The notes under the pieces are model-generated. The model worked only from the letters and a program-made list of their open reading frames with translations, ran no database searches and was not told the origin of the DNA. Source: Nitrososphaerota archaeon (GTDB lineage: Archaea; Thermoproteota; Nitrososphaeria; Nitrososphaerales; Gagatemarchaeaceae). Taken from it: DNA of 64,000 nucleotides. Each line of letters starts with the position of its first letter. Positions within the stretch are counted from its first letter, which is position 1. Below are positions 1 through 8,107 of the stretch, one piece after another. Location: the NCBI GenBank assembly GCA_029785615.1, contig JAFLZH010000001.1, positions 126,629 to 190,628 of the forward strand, given 5' to 3'. Position numbers and translations under genes: made by a program.

Positions 1-1156
1 ACTTCCTGAGCATCCTGATGGTGGTAGGCGCCGTGTGGAATATGTTCACCCCGAGCCTTTCCGCGATCCTCCAGGGCCTCCCGGCGTCCGGGTAGAGCGG
101 CACCCCTTCATACATCACGGTGGTCGCCGCCAGGGCGAGGGGGCCGTATACGATGTAGGAGTGGCCCGTGATCCACCCTATGTCTGCGAAGCACCAGTAG
201 ACGTCCTCCGGGTGGATGTCCTGGACGTACTTCGAAGTGGCGGCGACGTAAGCCAGATACCCACCGGTCCTGTGCTGGGCCCCCTTTGGCCTCCCGGTGG
301 AGCCGCTGGTGTACATCAGGAAGAGTGGCGCCTCCGAGTCCATGGAGACGGGAGAAATCGTCTTGCCTTGGAACCGTGTCGACAGCTCGTCGACGAAGAA
401 GTCACGGCCCTCGATCATGGGCGAATTCGAGAGATACCTCCCCGCGTGACGTCGCCAGACGAGGACCTTCTCGACCTGCGCTCCGAGCTTCGCCGCCTCT
501 TCCACCGCGATGTCGGCCTCCTTCTTCTTGTCGATGACTCCCCCGTTCCTGTGGTAGCCGTCAATGGTCACCAGGACGGTGCTCTTCGAGTCCTCAATCC
601 GCTCCGCGCAAGCCCTGGCGCTGAACCCTCCGAAGACCTGGTTGTGGATGACGCCGAGCCTGGCGCAGGCGAGCATGGAGACGGGGAGCTCGGGGACCAT
701 GGGGAGGTGAAAGGTGACCCTGTCGCCCGCCCGGAGTCCCAGGCCATGAAGTACGAGGGCGAACTCGTTGACCCTCCTGTATAGCTCCTGGTATGTGACA
801 ACCCGGTGCGCCTCGTCCTCGGGCTCTGGGACCCAGATTATGGCCGCCTTGTTCCCGTACTTCGGCAGGTGCCTGTCTACACAATTGTACGATGCGTTGA
901 GCCTCCCGCCGACGAACCATTTCCAGAATGGGGGGTCGGACGCGTCCAGTGTGGTGTGCCAGCCCTGGTCCCATGTCAGAAGGTCCGCGTACTCCCTGAA
1001 GCACTCGGGGAAGTTCCTCTCAGAGAAGCGCTCCAGGATGCTCCTGTCTCTCATGTTCGCCTGGGCGACGAAGGAAGCGGGCGGGTCCAGGAGCGGCTCT
1101 TCCTTCCAGTGTACCGCTATGTGCCCACCAGCGACGTCTGACCGCGAGTCAGTCAT
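1..1156 (-). CDS. acs: Acetyl-CoA synthetase, AMP-forming (partial, C-terminus beyond left edge)
   Basis: About 385 N-terminal residues of an ANL-superfamily acyl-CoA synthetase are visible; the frame runs off the left edge, so the C-terminal lid domain is missing. The family activates acetate with ATP to acetyl-AMP and then forms acetyl-CoA in the cytosol. The start is supported by a GAGGAG ribosome-binding site immediately upstream of the ATG at 1156. The N-terminal part carries FWKWFVGGRLNASYNCVDRH, typical of acetyl-CoA synthetases, the AMP-binding P-loop YTSGSTGRPKG lies near residues 282-292, and WCFADIGWITGHSY follows. A propionate-preferring relative cannot be excluded from sequence alone. 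Together with the ADP-forming enzyme at 39-41 kb it gives the cell two acyl-CoA/acetate systems. Confidence 0.93.
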   Translation of the reverse strand, partial: MTDSRSDVAGGHIAVHWKEEPLLDPPASFVAQANMRDRSILERFSERNFPECFREYADLLTWDQGWHTTLDASDPPFWKWFVGGRLNASYNCVDRHLPKYGNKAAIIWVPEPEDEAHRVVTYQELYRRVNEFALVLHGLGLRAGDRVTFHLPMVPELPVSMLACARLGVIHNQVFGGFSARACAERIEDSKSTVLVTIDGYHRNGGVIDKKKEADIAVEEAAKLGAQVEKVLVWRRHAGRYLSNSPMIEGRDFFVDELSTRFQGKTISPVSMDSEAPLFLMYTSGSTGRPKGAQHRTGGYLAYVAATSKYVQDIHPEDVYWCFADIGWITGHSYIVYGPLALAATTVMYEGVPLYPDAGRPWRIAERLGVNIFHTAPTTIRMLRK

Positions 1157-1292
1157 GGCTCCTCTTGGAGCAGCATCCTCTGGCGATTTAAGATTGGTTG
1201 GGCGGTCCAGACGCTGCTCAGACCCGGCCTCGGTTCGCGCTCTTCAGGCCCCCAAACACGAAGTGCCATCACCCCTGGGCTCACGCTGTGGA

Positions 1293-1392
1293 TGCGGGGG
1301 ATGGGATTCGAACCCACGAACCCCTGAGGGAGGGGATCTCCACGAAAGGTCGCTTAAGTCCCCTGCTGTTGGCCAGGCTTAGCTACCCCCGC
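1293..1392 (-). tRNA. tRNA-Leu(UAA) with an intron of about 15 nt
   Basis: The minus strand folds as a class II tRNA. The acceptor GCGGGGG pairs with CCCCCGC, the discriminator is A, the T arm is GUGGG-UUCGAAU-CCCAU, and there is a long variable arm. The anticodon stem GGGGA/UCCCC closes a loop reading CU-UAA-G, then about 15 extra bases (CGACCUUUCGUGGAG), then A. This places an intron at the canonical archaeal position 37/38. No CCA is encoded. Removing the intron leaves about 85 nt, normal for tRNA-Leu. Confidence 0.92.
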
Positions 1393-1435
1393 ACGGCCCG
1401 CGCATCAGGCTTGAGTTATTAACGTTGGAATGGAG

Positions 1436-3133
1436 TCAGCTGAGGTATCTCAGGAAGCCCTTCAGTTTCCTCGTGTTCGCGACGTCCCCCGCCTTCATCC
1501 AGGCCCTCCTCGCCACCGTCACCCCGTACCCGATGTTGTCCAGCTCCCCCACGGAGTGGGCGTCCGAATCCACGAGCACGGGGACCCCTTCTTCCATGGC
1601 CCTCCTCGCCCAGACGTCGTCGAGGTCCAGCCTCTTAGGTTGCCCGTCCACCTCGAGCATCTTTCCATTCTCCTTCGCCGCCGCTAAGACCTTGCGGAGG
1701 TCAATGGGGTTCCCTTCCCTCCTCCCGATGAGCCTGTTGGTGGGGTGGCACAGGAAGTCCACGGAGGGGTGGCTCAGGGCGCTGAGCGCCCTCGCGGTCA
1801 GCTTGTCGGGGCTCTGGCTGAAGTTCTGGTGCAGGGACGCCCCGACGATGTCGAACCCGTCGAGGAAGCTCCTGTCAAAGTCGAGGGACCCGTCGCTCTT
1901 GATCTCCACCTCGACGCCCTTGAGTATCCTGAAGGGCGCCAGCTCGCCATTCAGCCTGTCAATCTCCTTCCACTGCCTACGGAACCGCTCTTCGGACAGC
2001 CCGTTTGCCACCCTCACCGACATCGAGTGGTCGGTGACAGCGATGTACTCGTACCCCCTCTCCTTTGCCGCCTTCGCCATCCCTCCCAGGTCGACCGACC
2101 CATCGCTCCAGGTCGTGTGCATCTGCAGGTCCCCCTTGATGTCGTCGAAGGCGACGAGGTCAGGGAGCTCGTCCCTGAGCGAGGCCTCCACCTCCCCCCT
2201 GTTCTCTCTCATCTCAGGGGGTATGTACCGCATCCCGAGCTTGCTGTATACCTCCTCCTCGGTGCCGCCCGCCAGCCTTTTCCCATCCTTGTCGAAGAGG
2301 CCGTATTCGTTCAGCTTCCACCCTTTGCCCATCGCCAGGCTCCTGAGCGCTATGTTGTGGTCCTTCGAGCCGGTGAAGTAGACCAGCGCAGCGCCGTACT
2401 CTTCAGGCGCGAACAGCCTGACGTCCACCTGCACCCCGCTCCCGAGCTTCACGCTCGTCCTCTTTGGGCCCCTCTCAAGGACCTGGTCCGCGCCCGGGCA
2501 CTCGGCCAAGGCGTCGACCGCCCTCTGGTCGGTGGAGAGCAGGTCTATGTCCCCGACCGTGCTCTTCCCTCGCCTCAGGCTCCCGGCCATCCTCACTTCG
2601 ATTCCCAGGGCCCCAAAGTAGGATGCCAGCTTCTGGAACTCCCCCTCGGCCTCGGGGATGAGCATCCGCTTCTCGAAGCTTGCGAGCTTCTCGATTCCAA
2701 CCGCGAACGACCCCCTGGCCGTGGGCCCAAACTCTGAGTCGAGTCTCCCTGACTCCAGGGCTGACTTCAGATCTTCGACGCTCGCTATCCCAAGGTCGTG
2801 GGAGAGGTGGTACGCGGTCCTCGGCCCTATCCCCTGGATCTTCATGAGCTTCGGCACCCCCGGAGGAACCTTCGCCTTCATCCGCTCCAGGAGCTCGAGC
2901 CTCCCTGTCCTGAGGTACTCGTCGATCTTCCTGGCTATGCCTTCCCCCACATACCGGATGTCCTCCAGTCGCCTCTCCTTCCAGGCTTGCTCGACGTCTT
3001 CGTCCATGTTCCTCAAGCTGGCAGCCGCCCTGTGGTAGGCAATCACCTTGAACCTGTCCTCTCCGGCGGCCTCCACGAGCTCCCCAAGCCTGTCTAGGAG
3101 CTCGGCGACCTCGGCATTCCTCAATATGGTCAT
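1436..3133 (-). CDS. polX: DNA polymerase X family protein with PHP domain (PolX)
   Basis: The 565-residue protein has the full PolX architecture. Helix-hairpin-helix segments lie around residues 57-72 and 96-112. The nucleotidyltransferase motif GSLRRGKSTVGDIDLL (residues 184-199, Asp195/Asp197) has its third acidic residue at Asp237. A C-terminal PHP phosphoesterase starts near residue 332 with GDLQMHTTWSDGS and continues with TDHS, ASLHQN, LCHPTNR and DSDAHS metal-binding motifs. The family fills short gaps in base excision repair and the PHP domain gives 3'-5' exonuclease or phosphatase activity. A shared TATA-like TTTTAAAA at 3149-3156 suggests the true leaderless start could be the in-frame TTG at 3124, removing three residues. 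Confidence 0.93.
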   Translation of the reverse strand: MTILRNAEVAELLDRLGELVEAAGEDRFKVIAYHRAAASLRNMDEDVEQAWKERRLEDIRYVGEGIARKIDEYLRTGRLELLERMKAKVPPGVPKLMKIQGIGPRTAYHLSHDLGIASVEDLKSALESGRLDSEFGPTARGSFAVGIEKLASFEKRMLIPEAEGEFQKLASYFGALGIEVRMAGSLRRGKSTVGDIDLLSTDQRAVDALAECPGADQVLERGPKRTSVKLGSGVQVDVRLFAPEEYGAALVYFTGSKDHNIALRSLAMGKGWKLNEYGLFDKDGKRLAGGTEEEVYSKLGMRYIPPEMRENRGEVEASLRDELPDLVAFDDIKGDLQMHTTWSDGSVDLGGMAKAAKERGYEYIAVTDHSMSVRVANGLSEERFRRQWKEIDRLNGELAPFRILKGVEVEIKSDGSLDFDRSFLDGFDIVGASLHQNFSQSPDKLTARALSALSHPSVDFLCHPTNRLIGRREGNPIDLRKVLAAAKENGKMLEVDGQPKRLDLDDVWARRAMEEGVPVLVDSDAHSVGELDNIGYGVTVARRAWMKAGDVANTRKLKGFLRYLS

Positions 3134-3146
3134 TTGGCGGCGATTC

Positions 3147-3158
3147 GTTTTTAAAAGC
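3147..3158. promoter_or_regulatory. Symmetric TATA box shared by polX and the Lrp-like gene
   Basis: The sequence TTTTTAAAAGC lies between the divergent polX and Lrp-like genes. It is nearly symmetric. Its centre is about 30 bases upstream of the TTG at 3183 on the plus strand and about 28 bases upstream of the in-frame TTG at 3124 on the minus strand. It can therefore serve leaderless starts in both directions. Confidence 0.5.
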
Positions 3159-3182
3159 AGTACGGCCGGCCACCTGAAGCGG

Positions 3183-3458
3183 TTGCCAGTATATCAGAGG
3201 GCCTTCGTCCTGCTCAAGGTCACCCCCGGTCACGAGGAAGAAGTCATAGACGAGCTGATGAAGGTCCCAGAAATCGTAGAGACCCACATCGTCCCCGGCG
3301 ACTGGGACATCCTGGTCGTTCTCAACGCCCAGAAGGAGGTCCTCGTCCCAAGCGACGAGAAGGTGTACAGGCTTGTCATGAGCAAGATACAGAAGGTCAA
3401 GCACATCGAAGACACGAACACGATGGTGTCTCAGTTCTCGCGAATCAAGAAGGTCTAG
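3183..3458 (+). CDS. Lrp/AsnC ligand-binding (RAM) domain protein, no DNA-binding domain
   Basis: The 91-residue product begins at a leaderless TTG (LPVYQRAFVLLKVTPGHEEE) and matches the C-terminal RAM sensor domain of Lrp/AsnC regulators: an alpha/beta fold with EVIDELMKVPEIVETHIVPG and WDILVVLNAQ. The helix-turn-helix half of full regulators is absent. Such stand-alone RAM proteins assemble as dimers or octamers and bind amino acids or related ligands, either modulating full-length Lrp proteins or acting independently. The gene converges on the prolidase gene with a 4-base overlap of the 3' ends, and diverges from polX. A longer frame reaches further upstream but would cross the promoter, so it was rejected. 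The ligand is unknown. Confidence 0.85.
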   Translation: MPVYQRAFVLLKVTPGHEEEVIDELMKVPEIVETHIVPGDWDILVVLNAQKEVLVPSDEKVYRLVMSKIQKVKHIEDTNTMVSQFSRIKKV

Positions 3459-4564
3459 CTCCACCAGCCGTATTCCTTGGGGACGTCGGTGATTCCCACT
3501 CCTGTCCTGCCCTCAATCAGGAGGTCGTCCTCTATCCTGACCCCGAGCTTCCCCCTGATGTAGGCTCCAGGCTCTATCGTGAAGCACATGCCAGGGCCCA
3601 GCCTCTCCCCCCCACCCTCGACTATGTAGGGCGCTTCGTGGATCTCCAGCCCTAGCCCATGCCCCGTCCTGTGGAAGAAATACCTTCCCAACCCTGCCCC
3701 CTCGAGCACCCCCCTGGCGGCAGCGTCGACATCCCCGACCTTCGCGCCCGCCCTCGACTCGGCCACGGCAGCCTCCTGGGCTTCGAGGACCTTGGAGTAC
3801 ACCTTCTCGACGTCCAATGATCGTCCAATGCAGAACGTCCTGGTGATGTCAGCGTAGTATCCGCCGTAGGTCGAACCCACGTCCACCACTATGCTCTCTC
3901 CCCGTTGGACCTTCCTGCCAGAGGGGAGGTGATGCGGGTCCGCCGCCGTCCGGCCAGCCTGGACAAGCATGTCGTCGACCCTCTCGGCTCCCTCGGCGTA
4001 GATCGCATCCGTCATCGCCCTGGACAGCTCGAGCTCAGTGGTCCCCTCTTTGATGAGCTCAGGGAACCTCCTGAACGCCTTGCTCAACGTTTCCCCTGAC
4101 TTCTTCAGGAGCCTGACTTCAACCTCGTCCTTGGACTCCCTCATCCCCTGGAGGACGGGCTCGGCGTCGGCGAGCTTCAGGCGTGCGACCTTCGCCAGCC
4201 TGTTCACGTACTGGAACGGCGCCCTGCCCTCTACGCCCCAGGTTCCCTCCACCCCGGCGCTCCTCACCGCCTGGCTGATGGCCCCCCCGGGCCCCTCCGA
4301 GTCTGTCCACGCATGGACCCCGATGGCGACCGGCAAGCTCCGGTATGGCCCAGACTCCAGGGCTGGCGCCACCAGCTGCGGCTCGCCTGACAAAGGGATG
4401 AGCAGCACGAACGGGCGCTCCAGCATGAGGGATGTGCCACTGGTCAGGTAGCGCATGTTCGGCCCGGGTACTACGACCGCTCCCTTCAGCCCTCGCTTGG
4501 CGAGCCCCTCCCTGAGCCGCTTCATCCTGGCTGCGTAGAGGGCTTCAGGTCTCATACTCGGCAT
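3455..4564 (-). CDS. pepQ: M24 family Xaa-Pro dipeptidase/aminopeptidase (prolidase)
   Basis: The 369-residue protein has an N-terminal creatinase-like domain (VVPGPNMRYLTSGTSL) followed by a pita-bread metallopeptidase domain. The dinuclear metal ligands are all visible: Asp in VVDVGSTYGG, Asp in YYADITRTF, His in HRTGHGLGLEIHEAP, Glu in TIEPGAY and Glu in VRIEDDL. The family releases the N-terminal residue from X-Pro peptides in the cytosol. It is divergent from a proline dehydrogenase gene, with an 18-bp perfect palindrome between them, so the pair probably forms a proline-peptide catabolic unit. A second ATG at 4555 is an alternative start. Whether it is a dipeptidase or an aminopeptidase P type cannot be settled by eye. 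Confidence 0.92.
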   Translation of the reverse strand: MPSMRPEALYAARMKRLREGLAKRGLKGAVVVPGPNMRYLTSGTSLMLERPFVLLIPLSGEPQLVAPALESGPYRSLPVAIGVHAWTDSEGPGGAISQAVRSAGVEGTWGVEGRAPFQYVNRLAKVARLKLADAEPVLQGMRESKDEVEVRLLKKSGETLSKAFRRFPELIKEGTTELELSRAMTDAIYAEGAERVDDMLVQAGRTAADPHHLPSGRKVQRGESIVVDVGSTYGGYYADITRTFCIGRSLDVEKVYSKVLEAQEAAVAESRAGAKVGDVDAAARGVLEGAGLGRYFFHRTGHGLGLEIHEAPYIVEGGGERLGPGMCFTIEPGAYIRGKLGVRIEDDLLIEGRTGVGITDVPKEYGWWS

Positions 4565-4582
4565 CGGTGCACATGTGCACCG
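4565..4582. promoter_or_regulatory. 18-bp perfect palindrome between prolidase and proline dehydrogenase genes
   Basis: CGGTGCACATGTGCACCG is identical to its reverse complement. It starts one base beyond the ATG of the prolidase gene and overlaps the possible GTG and ATG starts of the proline dehydrogenase gene, ending 5 bases before the ATG at 4588. A perfect dyad at the start of two divergent, functionally linked genes looks like an operator for a dimeric repressor. The regulator is not identified. Confidence 0.55.
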
Positions 4583-4587
4583 TTAAT

Positions 4588-5460
4588 ATGTGGTTCCTTA
4601 GGCGCAGGGACGCCTTGGGGGTGAAGGAGAAGGTCGTCCTGCCGATGGCGAAGAGGTGGATTTCAGGGGCAGACCTGAGCGCTGCGATGGACGACGCAAA
4701 GGGGGCGAACTCCAGGGGGATGGGGGTGGTCGTAAACTTCCTCGGAGAGGAGATCATGGACCCGGCGACAGCTGACGCCCAGGTTGAAGAGTATCTCAGG
4801 CTTCAGCAGGCGTTGGCCGACGGCGGGGTCAGAGGGTTCGCCTCGGTCAAGCTGACGCAGCTGGGGATGGGAGCGGACGACGAGGCGATGCGGAGGAGGT
4901 TCGACAGGATAATGGCCAACGCGGAGAAGTTGTCGCAGCTCCTTTGGGTAGACATGGAAGGTTCCGCGTTCACGGAGAAGACGGTCGCCGCCTACCTCGA
5001 CGCCCACGGTCGCCATCCGAGACTCGGCGTGGCAATCCAGGCCTATGCCAGGCGCAGCGAGTCAGACGTGAATGCGATACTGGACCAAGGAGGGATGGTG
5101 AGGCTGGTCAAGGGGGCCTACAGGGAGGGCCCAGACTTCGTCTTCCCCACCAAGCCGGAGATAAACAAGAACTTCGAGAAACTGATGGCGTCTCTCTTCG
5201 AGAGGGGGGACGGGTTCGCCATCGCCACCCACGACGGGGCTCTCGTAGAGCGCGCCAAGGCCCTGGCAGAGTCCAGCCACGCGAAGTTCCGTTTTGAGTT
5301 CCTCAAGGGCATCAGGGACGATCTCAAGGGCGACCTCGTGAAATCAGGATACGTGGTCTCCGAATACCTCCCCTATGGGGACAGGTGGTGGGCCTACTCA
5401 AAGCGGAGGATACGGGAGCACCCGAGCAACATCTGGCTCATCCTCCGCTCCGTGCTCTAG
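4588..5460 (+). CDS. putA: Proline dehydrogenase (FAD-dependent)
   Basis: The product is a monofunctional proline dehydrogenase of about 290 residues, a beta/alpha barrel flavoenzyme that oxidises L-proline to 1-pyrroline-5-carboxylate and passes electrons to the respiratory chain. Visible landmarks are ASVKLTQLGMG, LLWVDMEGS, LGVAIQAYARRS, GMVRLVKGAYREG, FAIATHDGALV, FRFEFLKGIRDDL, SEYLPYGDRWWAYSKRRIRE and the C-terminal hydrophobic tail. In-frame GTG (4567) and ATG (4573) starts lie inside the palindrome; ATG 4588 was chosen because it leaves the palindrome untranslated. No pyrroline-5-carboxylate dehydrogenase is adjacent. The divergent prolidase would supply proline from peptides. Confidence 0.93.
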   Translation: MWFLRRRDALGVKEKVVLPMAKRWISGADLSAAMDDAKGANSRGMGVVVNFLGEEIMDPATADAQVEEYLRLQQALADGGVRGFASVKLTQLGMGADDEAMRRRFDRIMANAEKLSQLLWVDMEGSAFTEKTVAAYLDAHGRHPRLGVAIQAYARRSESDVNAILDQGGMVRLVKGAYREGPDFVFPTKPEINKNFEKLMASLFERGDGFAIATHDGALVERAKALAESSHAKFRFEFLKGIRDDLKGDLVKSGYVVSEYLPYGDRWWAYSKRRIREHPSNIWLILRSVL

Positions 5461-5560
5461 GGCCCGCTTCGGCGGTAGCCTCCTTTGATTACTGGCTCAA
5501 CTAACATAGACTACGCCCGCAAAATACCGGACGGGGCCTGAACACGGCAGGTCAGACAAA

Positions 5561-5737
5561 ATGGCCGAATATCAAAAGGGGCAAGTCTGGGGAGCCCTCC
5601 GCAAGGCGTGGAAGGGCTACCGCATAGCTAAGGTCCAGGGCGACAACGCCCGGATGAGGGAGTATGCCACGCGCATCAAGACCCTCCAGGGCCAGCTCGG
5701 CGTCCCTCAGGCGAGCTTTCCGAACCTCGGAATATAG
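5561..5737 (+). CDS. Small basic protein, 58 residues, unknown function
   Basis: An ATG frame (MAEYQKGQVWGALRKAWKG...) encodes 58 residues, rich in Lys/Arg in the first half, with predicted helical stretches and the ending PNLGI. Codon use (GCC, AAG, CTC, GTC) matches neighbouring genes, and a strong hairpin plus T-run sits right at its stop codon, which argues that it is a genuine transcription unit. I do not recognise the family. The composition with repeated Trp, Tyr and basic residues would fit a nucleic-acid-binding protein, but this is only a guess. Confidence 0.6.
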   Translation: MAEYQKGQVWGALRKAWKGYRIAKVQGDNARMREYATRIKTLQGQLGVPQASFPNLGI

Positions 5738-5764
5738 AGGAGCTCTGCTCCTCTTTCCTTTTTT
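5736..5764 (+). terminator. Hairpin and T-run terminator after the 58-residue gene
   Basis: AGAGGAGC-TCT-GCTCCTCT forms a perfect 8-bp stem with a 3-base loop, beginning inside the stop codon and followed by TTCCTTTTTTA. It separates the small gene from the converging HTH regulator gene, whose stop codon follows at 5767. Confidence 0.7.
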
Positions 5765-5766
5765 AC

Positions 5767-6435
5767 TTAGTCAGTGGCTCCTATTTCTCTTTCCATCTCT
5801 TCCAGTATGCCGCCGACCACCTGCTTCTGCAAGCCAAGCGAGGCGCATATGGTTCCAACTCCGTCCCCCTCCTCCCTCACGAGGTACCTGAGGACCCTCT
5901 TTCGGTCGGCCATGGAGAGCGAAGTGCCTATCCGCGCGGCCTCCCTCAGGGCAAGGCTCCGGATGTAGAGCAGGACCGCCCTCTCCTCCTCCATCTCTTT
6001 CAGCTTCCTGTCAACTTCTGCCACCACATGGGTGAGCGGGCGAATGCGCGACGCGCCGTCGGGGTATCGCAGAACCTCACTGATCTGAGTCATCACCTGG
6101 GCGTGGTCATCGGCCTCATCGACCCCCGGCAGCGCCCCGAATGAGAAGATCCTCGTCCTGAACAAGTTGGGGGCCAGGTCTACGGTGACCGAGAAACTGC
6201 TCTTCAGCAGGTATTCCTTTCTCTGCGGGCCCCTGGGGCTGTCCTGCGAGACGTTCCTCACCAGGCCAGCCTTCTCCATCGTAGTCAGGTGCTTCGCCAC
6301 GAGCTGCTGGCTGATCTTCAACTCCTTCGACAGCTGGAGCTGGTAGTTGGGCTCTTCGCTGATCCTGGATATTATCCTCCTGCGAATCGGGTTCTCCATG
6401 GTCCCAAGGACGGCATCGAGTTCGGCCTGACTCAT
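5767..6435 (-). CDS. ArsR-like winged-helix transcriptional regulator
   Basis: The 222-residue protein starts with a winged-helix domain (MENPIRRRIISRISEEPNYQ, LSKELKISQQLVAKHLTTME, KAGLVRNVSQ) of the ArsR/MarR-like type common in archaea. The middle segment (KEYLLKSSFSVTVDLAPNLFRTRIF) resembles the wing and dimer region, and a long helical stretch (VVAEVDRKLKEMEEERAVLL) follows. The C-terminal part (MADRKRVLRYLVREEGDGVG, CASLGLQKQVVGGILEEM) looks like a second small helix-turn-helix. The signal is unknown; no cysteine pair typical of metal-sensing ArsR proteins is visible. It is divergent from the gamma-glutamyltransferase gene, which it may control. Confidence 0.8.
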   Translation of the reverse strand: MSQAELDAVLGTMENPIRRRIISRISEEPNYQLQLSKELKISQQLVAKHLTTMEKAGLVRNVSQDSPRGPQRKEYLLKSSFSVTVDLAPNLFRTRIFSFGALPGVDEADDHAQVMTQISEVLRYPDGASRIRPLTHVVAEVDRKLKEMEEERAVLLYIRSLALREAARIGTSLSMADRKRVLRYLVREEGDGVGTICASLGLQKQVVGGILEEMEREIGATD

Positions 6436-6529
6436 CGGTTATCGACCAACGGTTGTATACGCCCTGTTTGTTCTATAAATAGGTTCCCGCACACTCCCTT
6501 GCGTTGAGCTTGTCCGCTGGGGCTCGGAC

Positions 6530-8059
6530 ATGGGGCGTCGAGGAGTCGGTATGGCGCTAAGCAGGACCCTGATAGGCGAGCGCGCGGCCGTCGCGAGCGA
6601 GCAGCCCCTCGCGTCGATGGTGGGCTACGACGTGCTCCGCAAGGGCGGGAACGCCTTCGACGCCGCCGCAGCGACGAGTTTCGCCCTCGCCGTGACCTTC
6701 CATCCTGCTGGAGGGCTGGGAGGCGACTACTTCGGCATGCTCTACGAGGCGAAGACAGGCAAGGTGCACTGCCTGAATGCCAGCGGCTGGTCTCCTTCAG
6801 GGCTCACGCTCGAACTGATCAGGGAGAAGGCGGGCGGGAAGGTCCCCCTCTACGGCCCTCTGACTTGCGTCGTTCCTGGGCTGGCCGCGGGAGTTTGGGA
6901 GATGCACAGGAGATTCGGGTCCCTCGAGTTCAAGGAGCTTCTCGAGCCCGCCGTCAGGCTCGCCGCCGAAGGGTTCCCGATAGGCGGAGCCATGTGCAGG
7001 TCCATAGAGGGGACCTACTCCGGTCTCACTGATGACGCGAAGGAGGTGTTCGCCCCAGGCGGCAGGGTACCGGTCCCGGGCGAGCGCGTCAGGCAGGGAG
7101 CGCTCGCGAGGGTGATAGCGGAGGTGGCTGAAGGCGGTCCATCCGCGTTCTACTCCGGCCGGCCCGCAGAGGAGATCGCCTCGACCCTGGTGTCCCTCGG
7201 CGTCCCCTGCAGCAAGAGCGACTTCTCAGACTTCAGGCCCGAGTGGGTCGACCCACTGAAGCTGGACTACCGAGGCACCACGGTCTACGAGGTCCCTCCC
7301 AACAGCATGGGCGCCACCAGCCTGCTGATCCTGAAGCAACTAACCGAGTCCGACCTCTCTGCTGTTGGCCCGCTCTCGCGGGAGAGGATCGATAAGACCA
7401 TGCGGGCGGTCCTCGTCGCCTACGCCCGGCGCGACGAGATGCTCGGCGACCCGCGCTTCGGGGCCATCGACATGGAGGCGTTCATGTCGACCAGGAGCGG
7501 GACGCACCCTACAGGAGGGACAGTGAGGAAGGGTGACACCACTGCCTTCTCGATAGCAGACCCCGAGGGCAACATCGTCTCCGGGATCCAGAGCCTGTTC
7601 CACCACTTCGGGTCTAGAGTGTTCGTCAAGGAGTGCGGCATAGCGCTGAACAACAGGGCGTCGGCCTTCCGCACCGAGGGGCCGAACAAGGTCGAACCGC
7701 GCAAGCGGCCGCTGCACACCCTCTCCTCACTCATCCTCGAGCGGCAGGGGCGCCCTTACCTCGCCATCGGCGCCAGCGGCGCGGACTACCGTCCGCTGCA
7801 GCACGCGCTCTTCGTGACGAACTCCGTGGACTACTCCATGCCAGCCGAAAAGAACGTAGCGCATCCGAGGTTCCTCTGGGGAGGCGGGCGGAACCTGCTG
7901 GTCGAGGCCGGCTACGAGCTCCCCCCGGGCAGCGACTACGACATCGAGAGCCTTCCCATGCCAGGGCGGACCGGCGTCTGCCAGGCGGTCGAGGTGTCAG
8001 AAGGGTACAGGAAGGCCGTGTGCGACGTCCGCGGAGACGGCACACCCGCTGGGTTCTAG
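6530..8059 (+). CDS. ggt: Gamma-glutamyltransferase family protein (Ntn-hydrolase)
   Basis: The 509-residue protein is a gamma-glutamyltransferase-like Ntn hydrolase. The large-subunit landmarks are GYDVLRKGGNAFDAAAA and HPAGGLGGDYFGML. The autocatalytic cleavage site is the Thr of KGDTTAFSIADPEGN (near residue 337), followed by small-subunit motifs LNNRASAF, RPLHTLSSLIL and GASGADYRP. The family moves or hydrolyses gamma-glutamyl groups of glutathione-like compounds or gamma-glutamyl peptides. There is no signal peptide or lipobox, so unlike many bacterial enzymes it appears cytosolic. Because glutathione is rare in archaea, the substrate may be another gamma-glutamyl compound. An alternative start is the ATG at 6551. 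Confidence 0.9.
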   Translation: MGRRGVGMALSRTLIGERAAVASEQPLASMVGYDVLRKGGNAFDAAAATSFALAVTFHPAGGLGGDYFGMLYEAKTGKVHCLNASGWSPSGLTLELIREKAGGKVPLYGPLTCVVPGLAAGVWEMHRRFGSLEFKELLEPAVRLAAEGFPIGGAMCRSIEGTYSGLTDDAKEVFAPGGRVPVPGERVRQGALARVIAEVAEGGPSAFYSGRPAEEIASTLVSLGVPCSKSDFSDFRPEWVDPLKLDYRGTTVYEVPPNSMGATSLLILKQLTESDLSAVGPLSRERIDKTMRAVLVAYARRDEMLGDPRFGAIDMEAFMSTRSGTHPTGGTVRKGDTTAFSIADPEGNIVSGIQSLFHHFGSRVFVKECGIALNNRASAFRTEGPNKVEPRKRPLHTLSSLILERQGRPYLAIGASGADYRPLQHALFVTNSVDYSMPAEKNVAHPRFLWGGGRNLLVEAGYELPPGSDYDIESLPMPGRTGVCQAVEVSEGYRKAVCDVRGDGTPAGF

Positions 8060-8107
8060 ACGTCCCGAGCTACAAGAAGAAGGTCGAGGGTGGGCTGAAT
8101 CTTGGCT

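Noticed and set aside
35-784. Long plus-strand frame opposite the acetyl-CoA synthetase
   Set aside because: The translation is a shadow: it is Arg/Pro/Gly/Val-rich with no motifs, while the minus strand gives a continuous acetyl-CoA synthetase.
1425-2381. 318-residue plus-strand frame opposite polX
   Set aside because: It is the antisense reading of a clear PolX gene, Ser/Leu-rich with no recognisable domain.
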